In this document: positions 1-13,000 of the stretch, one piece after another
How the letters are laid out: the number at the start of each line of letters is the position of its first letter
Numbering within the stretch: position 1 is the first letter of the stretch
Notes under the pieces: model-generated
Database searches by the model: none
Told to the model about the DNA's origin: nothing
What the model saw: only the letters and a program-made list of their open reading frames with translations
Program-made: the position numbers and the translations under genes
Assembly: GCA_002917075.1 (NCBI GenBank)
Contig: NTMA01000011.1
Coordinates: 62,001 to 126,000, forward strand
Source of the DNA: Hawksworthiomyces lignivorus
Taxonomy: Eukaryota; Ascomycota; Sordariomycetes; Ophiostomatales; Ophiostomataceae
Direction: 5' to 3'
Length of the DNA stretch: 64,000 bases

Positions 1-2163
1 GGGAGGGCACTGCTTGGTCGGCCCGGGTCCATCGCCGAAGTCGGCGACGATTTTCCTGCAGGAGCCGACGTGTGCGCCATCGAAGGCGGCGAGCGGCCTC
101 CTCCGGCCAGGGTGTAATGGTCATAACCTGTCCTCAAGCGTTTGTTCGACGCGCCCATTGCGACCGACTCGGGGCTCAGCGGCCGAGTCATCCCTGTGCG
201 TGGGGAGTCTACTGGGTTGCTCGCATAGCCCAAGGGCCGTGGCGACTCGGGAGGTGGCCGAATCATGGACATGGGCATTCTCTGTAGCGGATCGGGTTCT
301 GTGGATGTTGTCCCTGGGGACGTGTTGTTCCCTCCGCGCGGGCTGTTGGAGAGAACATGTCAGCTGTTTTCCGCTTCTCTTCATTTTGGCTGGCTTCAAG
401 ATCATCCACAATCCGCCTCTCGCACGTCAAACAACTTACGCATTTTTGAACCGGCATACGCGGCCAAACTTCTCGCACTGCACACACCGCGGGTAGTCCG
501 GATCACACTTGATCTTCTTCTCGCGGCACGTCACGCAGGCAATCGCGAGCCGCTTCCGCGGCTTTCCGGCTTTCGTGACACCCCAGTGGGCGTTGACGGC
601 CTCGCCGTCGATGACCGTCTTGCAGTGGCTGCCATCGTCGTAGAAATAGCACATACCTTCACCGGGCACTTCAGCCGCGCGCACGAATCGAGGCAGGAAT
701 TGCGTACCCGTCCAGATTTTAGGGCCGAGGCCGTCTTTCGATGGCACACCTTCTGGTAGGCCCGCGCTGGCCGGCGTCGAAGGCAAGCTGCCAGACACGG
801 ACGAAGTTGTCTCTGGCAGAGCAAGCAGTGACGGGCGATCATAGGCAGGGCCGGGCGGCGGAGGTTCCCGATGCGGGTGCTGGTAGTTATTCGTCGAAAA
901 CTGGTCAACGCCCGGTCGGGGCAAAGGCTGTGGGTACCTCTGGCTTTCTGGCGGACTATGGTGCTGTTGCAGGCTGTGGTGTTCCCGCGTTGGGGACTGA
1001 TCTGCAACGCCTGCGTCCTGCCGCAGGGACCACTTGCCTATCGCAACATACCCAGACCGGGAGTCCGGCCATTGGTGGGCTTGTTGCAGGCCGTCCTGGT
1101 ACTGCTGTCGCTGCCGCTGCTGCTCGTGCTCCTTGGATTGGGGAGAGAGCTGAAACGAATCAAGCGCTGGTCTCTCGTTGACACGAAGAGGGGGTGGTGG
1201 TGGCCGGTCCTGGTGATACGGGCTGGGATACCGTTCTTGTTCGCGCGAACGTGGCGACAGAGCAGGCTGGGAGAAAGAGGCTCTCGACGCCGATGCTGGT
1301 GAAGGAGGACGGGCGTACTGGTACGGCTGCTGGTGATACGCAGCCATCGGCGCTGGTCTGTCGTCAAAAATCCTAGGTGCTTCGTACGAACTTCGGGGTG
1401 GTTGCGGAAGCGAAGAAGGCCCTCGAGAGACTACTTCAGGCGGTGTTTCCGTTCTGTGGAAATAAGAAGCTGAAGGCGACTGTGTTCGTTCTGATGGTGC
1501 GGAGGGCGGTGGTGGCCCTGTCGTGGCTGGATTTGCAGCCGAAGCATGAGGCCGCTCCAACAGAGAAGGGTGCAAGACTCGGATCGGCTCAGGAGGACCG
1601 AACAGACTACTCAGAGAAGGAAGCTGCTGCCGAGGAGGTGCACTTTGTCTCCCTGCATCGCTGCCACCGGCACCCATGGCCGTCTCGCCTCCGTTCTTAG
1701 CTGCATGGTCGGCATTAATTGTGCCTGTTCCTGCTGTCGCGTTTGAGTAAATTTCCCCCTGCGACTTTGCCGTCTCTGTGACTGCTGGAATACTTGTTAC
1801 ACCAGCGATGGTTGAGGTTACGGTGGCAGAGCTTGCAGAAGTAGTTGTTACCGCCGACATGCCGCCGCTGCTAGAGGATCGAGCTGAAGAAGACGATTGT
1901 GATTTCGGTTGAGGTGGTGGCGGTTGGTCATGGCTGGACATAGGCGGAGATATAGGCGTCTTTGGCTGTGGCCAGGAGAAGTCCTTCGGAGGTGGCCCAC
2001 AAGAACTGAGTTTTGAAGAATACGAAGAAGAATATCCCGAGCTTACAAAGTCAGGCGGAGTGTGCGGGAGGGCAAGGCGGTTATGGGTTTCGACACAAGA
2101 TAGAAACCCCATTGAGAGCGACATCGAGGAGCCTCGGAAAAGGTCCGGGACATGTCCACACAA
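1..2163 (-). CDS. Zn(II)2Cys6 zinc-cluster transcription factor, 5' part only (cut by the left edge)
   Basis: Predicted nuclear DNA-binding regulator. Proposed exons on the minus strand are 2163-440 and 342-1 (continuing off the window), with a 97-bp intron at 439-343 (GTAAGT donor, GCTGAC branch, CAACAG acceptor). Exon 1 encodes about 574 residues. The first ~490 are low-complexity Pro/Ser/Gln/Tyr-rich sequence, probably disordered or activating. A zinc cluster follows at the exon end with C-x2-C-x6-C-x6-C-x2-C-x6-C spacing (CVTC, KCDPDYPRC, VQC, RVC). It is preceded by a conserved-looking block (WGVTKAGKPRKR) rich in basic residues. Exon 2 stays open for 114 codons to the edge and is again Ser/Pro-rich. 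The central position of the zinc cluster, rather than N-terminal, suits a subset of fungal regulators. A start at the Met near 2124 is also possible. Target genes cannot be inferred. Confidence 0.85.
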
Positions 2164-2849
2164 TAAGCCGCCTGGAAGCCAGCAACAAGTTAAGAGCGAG
2201 AGAGAAGAGAAGAGAAGAGAACAGATAAATCGGTTCTCTCTCTCTCACCAGCGTTGTCTTCCCCCACACAGACCCCAACAGAGCACGTCTCGTAGATGAG
2301 GATGTGCCGATGCGAGAGACTCTGAAGTTGAAGAGAGAATAGAAGAAGAAAGAAAAAGACGAAAAGAAGGAGCAGATATAAAAAAAAATACAAATAATTA
2401 GACAAGCAGCCAAGAGAGAGAAACGGGATGGAGCTGAGGTGGACGTTGGCTTCGCTAAAGGGGATATCCGGCCGGGTAAAGAAGGTTGTCGAGCGGCGCA
2501 GTCCTCTCAAGAGAAACAATACCACTGCCTGGAGAAGTTACACCTTCCTGCTCTTCTTGCAAAAAAGGAAGATGCCGTCCTCTTCCGCTATGTTCGTAAG
2601 CGTCTCAACTCTCTGGTGGCTCTCTTTCTATCTTGTTGGCTCGAATTCAAGTTTTGCTCTGCCTCTTCATGCCCTCGACGTCTTGCCTTTCCGCTTCTGT
2701 TGCGGCAGAGCTGATCAACCGTGATTGTATTTTCCAGTCGTGTACATCCGCACGGACAAACACAAAGGCATCAGAGACGGGAAAGAGCAGGAACGGCAGG
2801 AGCAAACCTGAGATACAGAGGAAGTATAGGGAAGAGGAGTTCTCGAATC

Positions 2850-2850
<1 letters not shown>

Positions 2851-2886
<36 letters not shown>
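2851..2886. repeat. Poly(A) tract, 36 A
   Basis: An uninterrupted run of 36 A on the plus strand. It could be a slippage-prone microsatellite, or the tail of an old retroposed sequence. No target-site duplication or retroposon body is evident beside it. Confidence 0.95.
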
Positions 2887-2888
<2 letters not shown>

Positions 2889-4610
2889 AGAGGCGACAAC
2901 AATGGGCAAAGTCCAAAAAGAGACACGATGAACAGAGGACCAGAAAGATGTGTCGTGAAGTTTCCGGATAATTGAACAAATAAGACCCAGGTAGGACAAT
3001 GTTGGTTTGGTGCCGCAAAGGCTTGCTGGACGGCAAGGTCGATCGCTTGGCTGTTCGTCAAAGGGAGTTCGTCCTTGTCTCTATTGCTGTGCCGTCTTTA
3101 TGTGTTATGCGCCGAGACAAACTTTGGACCCGGGGCGAATCCACAGCACCAGCAAGGAGTTGATCGAGCTGGCTTAAAGGGGGGGAGGGGGCGTGTAAAC
3201 GAGATGGACACGGGAAGGAGGGGGTGGCAGTTGGATACTGTTTTCTTTTTGCTTGCCGCAGCAAGTGTTGAAGCTGATTGCCGTGCTTCTTCGTGAGATC
3301 TCTCGTCTGCTTGTTGTTAAAAGTGCCCCGGCAAGAGGCAGCGTGGAAAGATGTCAAGACGAAAGAAAAGAGAAAAGAGAGAAAGAGGTTGGACGGCGTA
3401 TGTATGTAAGTCTTCAAGAATGACATCTAAGATCACTCTAGCTAGGTTTTACGCACCCGCTCAAACAAGTTAGTTACTGTGGATTCCGATACACCGAACG
3501 CCCAAGACAGACCAAGAAACAAGAGGGGGTCAGAGTGAGGAGCTTATGGATGACGAGATACGATTTTTTCTTCGACAAGGGTGTTGAACGTGGTTGCAGT
3601 AGTGTTGGTGAGAAGAAGTAAAAGCAACACGCAAGGGAAAAGAGAGACAAGGGAGAAAGACGGCCTCTGTTCACGGCAAGGCTTCCAGGAAATCCGGCCT
3701 ACTGCCTTCAGGGCAGAGCAAAAGCAGCATTGCAAGTTGGGGAAGACGGTAATATGGGAAGGCTTCCAGTACACCCACATACTTTTTTTTACATTCTACG
3801 CATTTTTGCTACCTAGTTATACTGATCTTCTATGGTGAAATGCCTCGTTTAACGGTCGCTCAGCTCCAGCTTCCATCAGCGACGCTAGCTTGGCCTTCGG
3901 AGGGATGCGGCCATTTTTCTAGAGGTGCCGCAGTCCAATTCACCTTCCTTGGTTTAAATAAGCAGGTTAAACAAGACGAAAACAAACAGGGTTAAGATGC
4001 ATTGGCTATGGCAAACGCTGGCATCTTTTTGTTCAAAGGATCACCGTTTCATGGAGAATGTATGGGCTTGCAGCTGGAAGGCAGACTTTGGAAATTGGAG
4101 AATGCAAGCACGAACGGAGGAGATCCGAAGTGGACAAGGTAACATATCCCTATCAAGTATGTATTCCTTTCTGTCCTTACCTCGAACTTGCGTTTGTGCA
4201 GACGGAAAGGCGTTCTTCAGAGGGTGCAGCTTTTACCCATGCTCCAGCGCACGAGAGCACTTTGGTGAGTGGTCCCAACGTATCTTCATAGAGTCCATAT
4301 GGAGTCTATATTCGTACATGCTAGTATGCAGTACGTTGTAGTCTCTAGCCCCATGGGTATCCTAGTCTTGCATGACTAGGTGTTTTGGGCGATGTAAGGG
4401 AAATGGACTTTCTAGAGTGGGCAAAAAGCGCACACTAGCAAAAGTGTTGAAGAGTGAGAAAAGCAGTAAAAGGCACCAAAAAGAGGAGAGGGGTGTGGCA
4501 GAAGGGGAGAAAATGGCAATGGGGTGCGCATTTAACACAAAGCTGAAAGAGCCCATGTGGCGTAATTCGGATATTCACCGAAAACTAGCGAGAGTGAGCT
4601 TAAGCTTCTC

Positions 4611-4630
4611 TAGCAGACGGTAGCAGACGG
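4611..4630. repeat. Short tandem duplication, 2 x 10 bp
   Basis: The decamer TAGCAGACGG occurs twice head to tail. It is small and has no evident function. Confidence 0.9.
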
Positions 4631-7600
4631 TCGAATAGTTAATATAGATGTAAGGCAGAGCTAGACACCAGAAAGAGCCACCAGGAGCCAGACACAAGAC
4701 AAGAGAATGCTCGCTGTCTACACAGCTTGTTTTCGTCATTCATCGGAATGCAATTGTCAAAGCACAGGGGCAGTGATTAAGAAGGGGCGGGACATGGGTC
4801 AGGGGAGGGGGGAGATGGTAAAAGAAAACAAAGAAAAGCGAGAAAAGAAAAAAGAGAAGAAAAAAAAGAAACGCGGAGGCAGTAGACTAACATGGTTCAC
4901 GTCAAAAGGACAGGGGAGCCCGAAAAGCCGTCATCGAACGGAGGTCATTAATAGTGAACAGACAAGAAATGCCAACGACCAGATGGAAAGCGGTTCCCGA
5001 AAGGTGCTGTAGTCTAGCAGGTGGCCCGTAGGCAGGCAAGAAAATACTACTGTTCCTTTGTAAGATATCTACTGTGTACAAGTACTTATGTCGTTCCTCC
5101 AACCACTCCTTAATTCAAGCCAATGGTTAGATACAAGAATAGAGAATGCCGAGAAGCGCAATTGGCTACGATTGAAGGGATGAAGCGAGGAGCCAGGACA
5201 AAGTAAGATTAGCGTTGGCTTGCTAGGTCTTTCTCCATACTCTGGCGTTGCTTTTTGAAGCGAGACCAAAAGCAATAGTGCGGTCCAAGATACGGAGTAC
5301 CCGTGCTAGGTATCTCTGAGCACGTCGTACCTTTGTACTTAACAGCTCATGCCCGCGTGTAATACGTACGTTCCAATATGTGTTGTATGTTTGAGAGAGA
5401 GACAAACCAAAAGCACTGACGGCGGCTCGGTGGGCCGTTCATGAACCGTGGTTCGAGAGGCTGCGGCCGCAAGAGATTGCCGGATCAGAGGAGGATCACG
5501 GCCCAGTGTACACAGGCTGTCGCCATGGCATGCCACCCGTGCTTAAGCTGAATAGGCGGCACAAAAGTAACTGATGATGGCCTTATGGGTACCCTTTATC
5601 CTATTGTCTTGCTGTTTTTTTTTTTCTTCCTGTCGGATGTGCCGCACCGACAAACAATCCCTGGCTGATGCTGCAGAACAGACGGAATGGAAAAGAATAC
5701 CGTTTGTGTTTTCTTTTTCCCCTATTGTCTCACTTTTTAATACACACATTTCGTCTGCGTCGACCTTCTCCTCTCCTGCCCCTTGATTTTGTTTTTCTGT
5801 CTCTGTTCCCTTTCCCTCTTTAGTTTGGCGCAGCAGGGATGTGGAACAATGTCTACGAGGTACTTCGTCTTGCATAGTGAAAGAAGAGGTGTTCGTGTAC
5901 ACACACATCGGTCAGGAGCCAACCGCTCACGGCACAAGCCCATATTCGACATGTGCCGGGTGGATATGTGTCTCTGGCGTGGATGTCAAGGAAAGGCACA
6001 TGTTTTCTTAGTGTATTTTTGTTTCTTCTTCTTTCTGTTGTCTTTCTTCTTCTGTCGCCCATTCTTGTTTGCCTTGCCTCGAGTCCCGGCCAAGGACACA
6101 AAGAAGCAAAGTAGGGGAATGTGACGGGAGATGTCGTAGGCGGGAATGAGAAAACCAATTCTGTACCAGATACGATGTGCAAAGGCTTCTAGCGAGGAGA
6201 CAACATCAGTATTGGATCCGGGAGATAAGGCAAAGGCGAACTATCTAAGCATAGTTCCGAGCACATGCTGGCAAGACCCAGGCATTTCAATGATGAAGAA
6301 CGTCATGCAATTCCGTTCGTCCAAGTTACCAACAAGGCTATGTGCATTGAGCCCAGGCGCGATATAGTTAATCGTCGGCACTAGGTGGGGAAGGGTTCAC
6401 GATTCTTGAGGCACAATTTATAGTGTGAAATTCACATTTTTTAGTCTTTCCACTTCCAAGTAGTGAGATGTACAAAACTCGTACACTCTCTCCTCCGTCT
6501 TGTGCTTCTCCCCTCATTATTTTGTTTCTAAGCGGATTCGCGGCATTGACTGGCGGCACTTTTAACGGGCCAGATACAATTGGCTATTGCTTTAGTGTCC
6601 AGGTAGGTTAGAAACAGCTCGTGGCAGAAGTATTAAATTCAATTAATGCCCCATGCTGGTCCGTAGCGCCGCATAATGTTTGGTTTCCCGGAAAGGGCAA
6701 AAAAAAGTTAAATATCAGGCCTTGTCATAGCCATCCTACCTGACGATAGAGACTAATATAGGTAGATATCACCCTATATTATACGTAGATTAGCAAGTCG
6801 AGAAAATGAATAGGCGCACAGAATGGTTATGCAGACAGCTGTGCATCGAAGATGCGGGCAGCAGACTAAGCTCCACATTCATATTGTGCTACAGAATCGA
6901 TGTGCGTACGCCTACTCCATATGTAGAATAAGATGTAGCAGACTTGGCAAATGCACCCATTATCCACGTCAAGAAGAAAATGGGCTAAAATACTGATGTG
7001 GTACAACTGTCGCCCCAAGCGCAATGGACGAGATACGAGAACTTCCAAAGACTGTCTTCTATTTTTCTTCGACGGCAGGTGTAGGCTTAGGCGAAACAGG
7101 AATAGATGAAAAGGATGCAGGGTGGGGAATTCTCATCTGGAGGAGTTCGTGGGAAGACGAAGGGGAAAAAGAGATCAGAGGAGATGCAAAAAGTCAACAG
7201 ATTTTTGGGGGGGATTGCGAAAAGACGGGAAAAGATGGGATCGGCTTGATCAATGCCGCCGTGTCTTTGATGTTGTCTAAGTTGCTATTCGCTGCCATCC
7301 ACACTTCGTCCGAGTACAAGTACACGTCCGTAGTCCGTAGTCCACAACAAGCTAGTTAGTAGCGCACAGTCCATTGGGAAGAAAAGAGCAGGGATAGGGG
7401 TGTCTCGGACAGCTGTTGAAGATGAAGGGGGAGGGAAGTTAGAGGCAGGTTTGGAGGGCAGAGGAGAAAATGAGGAAAGGGCAAGCCGAAAGAGGATAAT
7501 TGGGAGGGGGCGTGGAGGCTTTAGGGAAGAATTTCACGTCAATGGTCTGCGGGAACCCCAGCAAATAGTAGCGGCTAATAAGGAACGGGCTCGGCATGTA

Positions 7601-9016
7601 TTCGTTAGTTTCGATCCCAAGCCCCTGGGAAGAGAGCAGAGATGAGAAGAAATAAAAAGTCGTGCGAAGGGAGGAAAGGGCAGCAAGTCGGTGAGTGCGT
7701 GGCTGGTGGTCGCCCGGATTGGTGGATTTTGGCGAATTTTGCTGAAAAAATAGTAAGATGAAGATTGGATGTCAGTAGCGCGCTGTCTCTTGGTGCGCTG
7801 TTTTCTTTTTCCTCTTTTCATTTTCTTCCCTACTTTCTGATTTCTTTCATTCTTTTTTCCCTTCTTTTCTTCCCTCTTATTCCTTTTTCCTTTTTCTTTC
7901 AATTTCGCGTTTTCTTCTCCGAATGACTTTTACGCTCTCTGATCGCATTTTTCTCTTCTGTCTTACTAGCAGGTTCTTCATTCCCAGTGTTGCTGTGGCT
8001 CGGCACTCAATGCCGACCTCGTATGCTAGAACTGCTCGGCGCAGTTATCTAACGAGCATTCGAGCGCAAGTCTGAACTTTGGGCGTGATGCTTATACTCG
8101 AACACACACACTCCGCAGAGGGGAAAAGGCAACTTGCACCTATCCGGATCGGTCTATCGCAGCGAAATGAGCGAGTTGTCCAGCACACAAGCGCCCCTTC
8201 CTTTTCGGGCATCCGCCCATTGATTAGCAGCTGCAGGTTGCTGCGGAAAAGAGGCATGCCGGGCTTGGTTCCTTCCTTGGACCTCGTTTTTTGTTGCGCG
8301 CTAAGGATAGAATGGGACGCTTTTGAGTGGAGAGTCCAGACATGGGTGTATCGAGCTAGCGAAAAGTAGGAAGCTACTATCCACGCTTCGTTCCTTCCAT
8401 CATACCGTACCTATCCAAACCCATCGCCGTTGTCTCCTTCGTGACAAAAGCTGGCATTACTGTGGTATTCTGCACCACACATTGTACCCCGTCCCTCGTA
8501 AGATACATAATTCGCACATACATTTGTGAGAAAAGAGGTGCTTGCAACCGGGGGACCCTTTCGTTCCTTCCTACCATGCATCATCGGCGTCATCATAGCT
8601 CCCATCGCCAAATGCGCTCTGTTCTCCAGCGCTTCTGCGGACGAATCTCATTTCTGTCGTATTATCGCACCAACCCATCTTGTAACTCGCCGCTTCAGGT
8701 ACTTTTTCTCCTCTCTTCCCCTCCTTTTGCTCCTCTATTTTCGTCTGTTGCCTCCGGCCAACAACGGAGCATGCTCCTCCTAATGGTCTTTCTGTGGCCC
8801 TTCAGTGGTGCTTCTTCGGATTGGCAAGCTACTAGGACAGAATCTAAGGAAGAGGCGACATACCACCGACGTCTGACCGGTGTCTACCCACGCAGACCGA
8901 GCGATGGAGCGATTGGGTTGTGTCTTCAACGGCGGATCGCAGGTCTAAACAGTACAGCAGAATAAAGCGTTTTAGAATACCTCTGTTTCTCCCTAGCGTA
9001 GTGGGCACAGCACAAG

Positions 9017-10060
9017 ATGGTGTGTTGTGGATGGGAGGGCTGCCTGTACTCATACTTTTTACAGAGTATTACTGCGCATGGCCGCACTGTCATGAGTTAC
9101 AGGCGTTACCGACACCATCAGAACGGAAACTTACTTTGTGCGGTTGGCCGTCCCCTAATCAATATGTCAGTGTCTAGCGCCAGCCCAGGAATTTTCCAAA
9201 AGCTTCAATTTCCCGCTCTGGTTCTCGGGTTCCGCATTCAGGGGACATCCCGGTCAGTGCTTGCACAACCCAAGAAAGAAAAAAAAAAAAAACGAGTGCC
9301 AGTTGCACTGAAAAAGAAAACGAAAGACCGGGGTGAGCTTGTACAAGCACTACTCCGTAAGAGTATCGTCGTAATCTCACCATACGAAAAGTCACTGCAT
9401 TCCGTTTGTGCCGTTCATGTTGGGGGCGAAGAACAAAGCAAGGATTTGAAATTAACCGTCTCGATTGAAGAGATCAGAGGGGACAACCAAATGGCGCTGG
9501 AAAAGCTTCCCACAGCAGAGGATGGGGTAATTTTGATCATTCGTAGCTTTTGGAGCTTTTGCTCCACGTCAGTTTTTTCGTCGTATGAGCATGTTCGTAA
9601 TGCGTATATCAATTACACAGATGAGCTACTTCGTTTATCAAGCGTGCGAGCACCTCCATCCACTACCACGCTGGAACTCGAAAGTCGACAATTCATTTGT
9701 CCACCGTCACCCTATTGCACCCTTCACGGCTCTCTTGTCGCAAGTCCCGAATGTGGTTTCGTGCATGACACATACCCAAAAATTAGGGGCCCTCCTCCCC
9801 GGCCCCGGTGTCACTTGGCCCCTTGTTTGGGTAGCCCACTCCGTGTGTGCGCTGCGCGCCAAAAAGAGAAGTTCGTTGGGCAAGGTGAGAGGCACAAGGT
9901 GACCTCCTCTCCACAGCCTGGGAAGAAGCTGCGTGCTGTGTGCAAATGTACAGATATGCTGGTGACAGGTTCTACAGCCTTGGCCTGCATTAGCTCAGAA
10001 TGGGGGAGACAACCTTGTCAGTTGAAGATGTTGCTCGGCCTTTTTCCTCCCGCCTTGTGA
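9017..10060 (+). CDS. Unexplained 347-codon ORF in the gene-poor region (possible orphan gene)
   Basis: I do not recognise this protein. The ORF is open for 347 codons, far longer than its surroundings, where most ORFs are under 130 codons. The product shows no convincing domain. Visible features are a lysine-rich stretch around residues 85-105 (encoded by an A-rich tract near 9277-9325), scattered cysteines and a Pro-rich patch around 265-275. There is no clear signal peptide, membrane segment or repeat. Codon use is unremarkable and lacks the GC-rich third positions of the confident genes nearby. A TACTCCGTA element (9351-9359) lies inside the ORF, which argues against strong coding constraint. 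It may be a lineage-specific orphan gene, a long non-coding RNA or chance. Confidence 0.2.
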   Translation: MVCCGWEGCLYSYFLQSITAHGRTVMSYRRYRHHQNGNLLCAVGRPLINMSVSSASPGIFQKLQFPALVLGFRIQGTSRSVLAQPKKEKKKKRVPVALKKKTKDRGELVQALLRKSIVVISPYEKSLHSVCAVHVGGEEQSKDLKLTVSIEEIRGDNQMALEKLPTAEDGVILIIRSFWSFCSTSVFSSYEHVRNAYINYTDELLRLSSVRAPPSTTTLELESRQFICPPSPYCTLHGSLVASPECGFVHDTYPKIRGPPPRPRCHLAPCLGSPLRVCAARQKEKFVGQGERHKVTSSPQPGKKLRAVCKCTDMLVTGSTALACISSEWGRQPCQLKMLLGLFPPAL

Positions 10061-13000
10061 ATAGCTCCTTGCGCTACTGAAGCGGCCAACCAACCCATGG
10101 GAACAAATTAGCGAGAGAAACTTCTATTCGTATATCGTGGCGTGTACGCACACTGCAAAAATGCACTAGAACTTTGGTTCTCCCACTGCCCGGAAACCGA
10201 TTGGTGCTGAATTTTGGTAAAGACATATGGCCCGCAGAAGGCTGGCACTAGAGCAGCATTCAACGTGGAAGCAAGGAAGTGGAGCGCAAAGATACCAGAG
10301 CCTGGGATTTGCCAACTCTACGGAGTACTGTACACTAGAAGTGTGATTGATTTGATCGGCCTCGCACACCGGATCAAGTTAACAAAAGCTGCTTGTTAGA
10401 ATCCTCGCCTTTTGATGAGAGGTGATAGCGCCCGCAGAGCACCATCTAACGGTTTTGATATCACGGCAGGCATCCCATCTTCAAGGTGTATGGGGTAACA
10501 TAAGCATACATACGTACGACTAGTATTCTTTGTCCGGCCTGTTGCTGTTGCTACGTTGCTGCGAGAGCAATTCGATTTCCAGACTTGCAATTTTACCACC
10601 ACCATGGCATTCGGCGAGCGGAGAAGAATGCTTGTACAAATGTAGAGACTGAATGACACGCTACGACGTGACATGAGAAAGAAGCACGAATATTATGAAC
10701 GAGCGCTCCGTAAAAAGAAGCCTCCTCTTATTGTGGCGTGTTTGCCATTACGCTAGAGGAAGAAAAGGTGATTGTCGCTAATTACAGTTTCGTAGCAATG
10801 TTATTATGGAGAAGTGTCTTGTCTTCCTCCGCTCACTGAGACTGCCAAGGTTGCAGGTGCTGCGTATCAACATACTGCAAAAAGAAGCAATGGCTAATCT
10901 ACTTGTACAAGCGGGTGTCTTACTAGCCATGTTCCGTCGTCGTTCTATGAGAAGAGACAAGTCATAAATTTTCTTGAAAGGGACGAGGGGCTTGCGCAAA
11001 GACCATGTCCGTATCAGATAGCTCCCTTGCTTCTTCATTTTAAAGCTCTGCTCACCTGGTGGCCCTCATCCTATATCTTACTTTTTTGCCTAGACTAGGC
11101 TCTTCGAGCTACGGTATGTAATCTTACTAGCGTACCAATATATGCTCTTTCTCTGAAGCTTACCTATCTCCTGTACTCATACATTTACAAATTACGTTTT
11201 TGCGTATTGTATTGCTTCGTAGATGTTCATATCGCTGTTTTACAAAGCGAGTGAGCCAGTGACGTTACAAAAAGTTCTGTTTAATTATCCACGGCTTTGC
11301 TGTGTTTCACAGGTTCCACCGATTCTCAATTTTCTTCATTGTGCCTGGAGTGAGAAGCAGAGAGGAATTGGGAACAGAAACCATTCTCACTTGCACAAAT
11401 AAGGAAGCTCAAACTGTCAAACGTCCAGCAGCCCTTTACCCACCTTGGAAAAGAGAATAGGGGAAATCCGCTTCTCCTTCTTCCAGGAGCATGCATGATA
11501 GCTTGGATTAAACGGTAGCACAAGAAGCACAAGCAATATGCAATACTTTGGAGATTGTCATTCATATTTAGTCTTCTTTTTCGTTTCAATGCTGTGATTC
11601 TATTTCGCATTTTCGTACGTGGCTGTGAGGAGGAATACAATAACGAATATTGTATACATACAGGGGGTCTGTGACTGCGGCGGCGCTTGTATGACGAACT
11701 TGACTACCGAGGGCATCGTTGGCACTGGCCAGGTCGCCTCCCTAAGGAGCTCCTCAAATTGAAATCAGGGACGCCGAGATCCTGACTACCTCGTACGAGC
11801 TTTGATTTTGCAGATCTTTTTGTTGTTGGTCTGCGCAGAGCAGCTATTTTTTTTTTCCACTTTTTCTACTAACTGACAGCCACGACTGACCTTGCAAGGC
11901 GGATTAACTAAAGTTGAATGCAACGAACAATGAGGATCGTGCTCCCTTCTTCGCACCTATCAATATGGAAGTCAGTTCGCCCCAACAAACAAAAAAATAA
12001 GAATAGAAATGGGTTGATGCAAGAAAAGGATGTATGGTGCTTACCCCCAACTGCTAATTATTAGCTTAAATCGGAATTGTGAGTCCAAACAATCCTGTCT
12101 GCTTTGATGCCTTTAATAGATTTCCTCTTTATCCCTCCCTGCACATATATTTATTCCTGTCGTGGGGGTTGCGCGCTATAAATTATAGGTTCTTTCTCTC
12201 CTCTGCATGAGTTTCCCTTTAAGATACCAATAGTGTTCGATATGGATTGGCGCTCGGTGTGATATGGTGGAGGTCACCAGAGCCCCTATCTTATTTACAT
12301 ATTTGTACCGAATAAGTGATTCAAAAAGAAAAAAAAAAGCAAGGACCATGTAAGACGCCTCACTTCTAATACCGCAATTGCGAGTGCAGGAAACTAGGTT
12401 TCAATAGGATGGCAGGCCAAAAAAAAATTCAGCCTTTTCGTTCCATTCTCCAAATATTGCTGAATTGAGTCTACTGTGGGCAATCTCATGCCAGAGGAGG
12501 CAGAATTGTACTTGCACTTCCGCCCTGCGTCCCTCCCTACCTAAGACACTCAATGGGGCTCGCCTGTATTAATGTGTCAATGGAAATAGCAGCGTAAGGA
12601 TTCGAATTCCTTGACGAGAAACAGGGAAGAATGACAATAGAGTTGAATGCAAACACGTTTGATGCTATATCTACATCTGCTGACCGAAGACAATGCTCCA
12701 TGCACCAAAAGGGATTAAGAGGTGACTAGCATGTGCACGAAAACGAGGACACCAGTAGTTGGAACAGACCATAAAACAAGCTGGTCAGAACACGTTTTAC
12801 TGTGTTTTTCTTTGGCCTCGCAGCGGTGGTGGTAGTGTTGAGTAATGCTACATTAAAGCAGTCCGAAGTACTCCGTCAAGCATTGCTAATTAGAAGGTAC
12901 CCATCCTGATAGGCGCTCTCTGGAAAGATCAATGGGGAAACCCTAGGAGGATTTTAAAGCACAGGCGACATGTCTCATAACTAGGGGGGACCCTCGTCTT

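Larger units (their letters stand above)
2164..9016. other. Gene-poor region, first part (presumed upstream region of the zinc-cluster gene)
   Basis: No ORF here looks like a conserved protein. ORFs are short, biased to simple sequence and lack convincing splice-linked continuation. The stretch next to the zinc-cluster gene is purine-rich on the plus strand (pyrimidine-rich in the sense of the gene), as many fungal 5' leaders and promoters are. Visible structure: an A36 tract at 2851-2886, a 10-bp direct repeat at 4611-4630 and one TACGGAGTA nonamer at 5291-5299. Confidence 0.6.

Noticed and set aside
12590..12625. GGATTCGAATTCC as a tRNA T-arm
   Set aside because: No acceptor, D or anticodon arms around it; it is a short near-palindrome.
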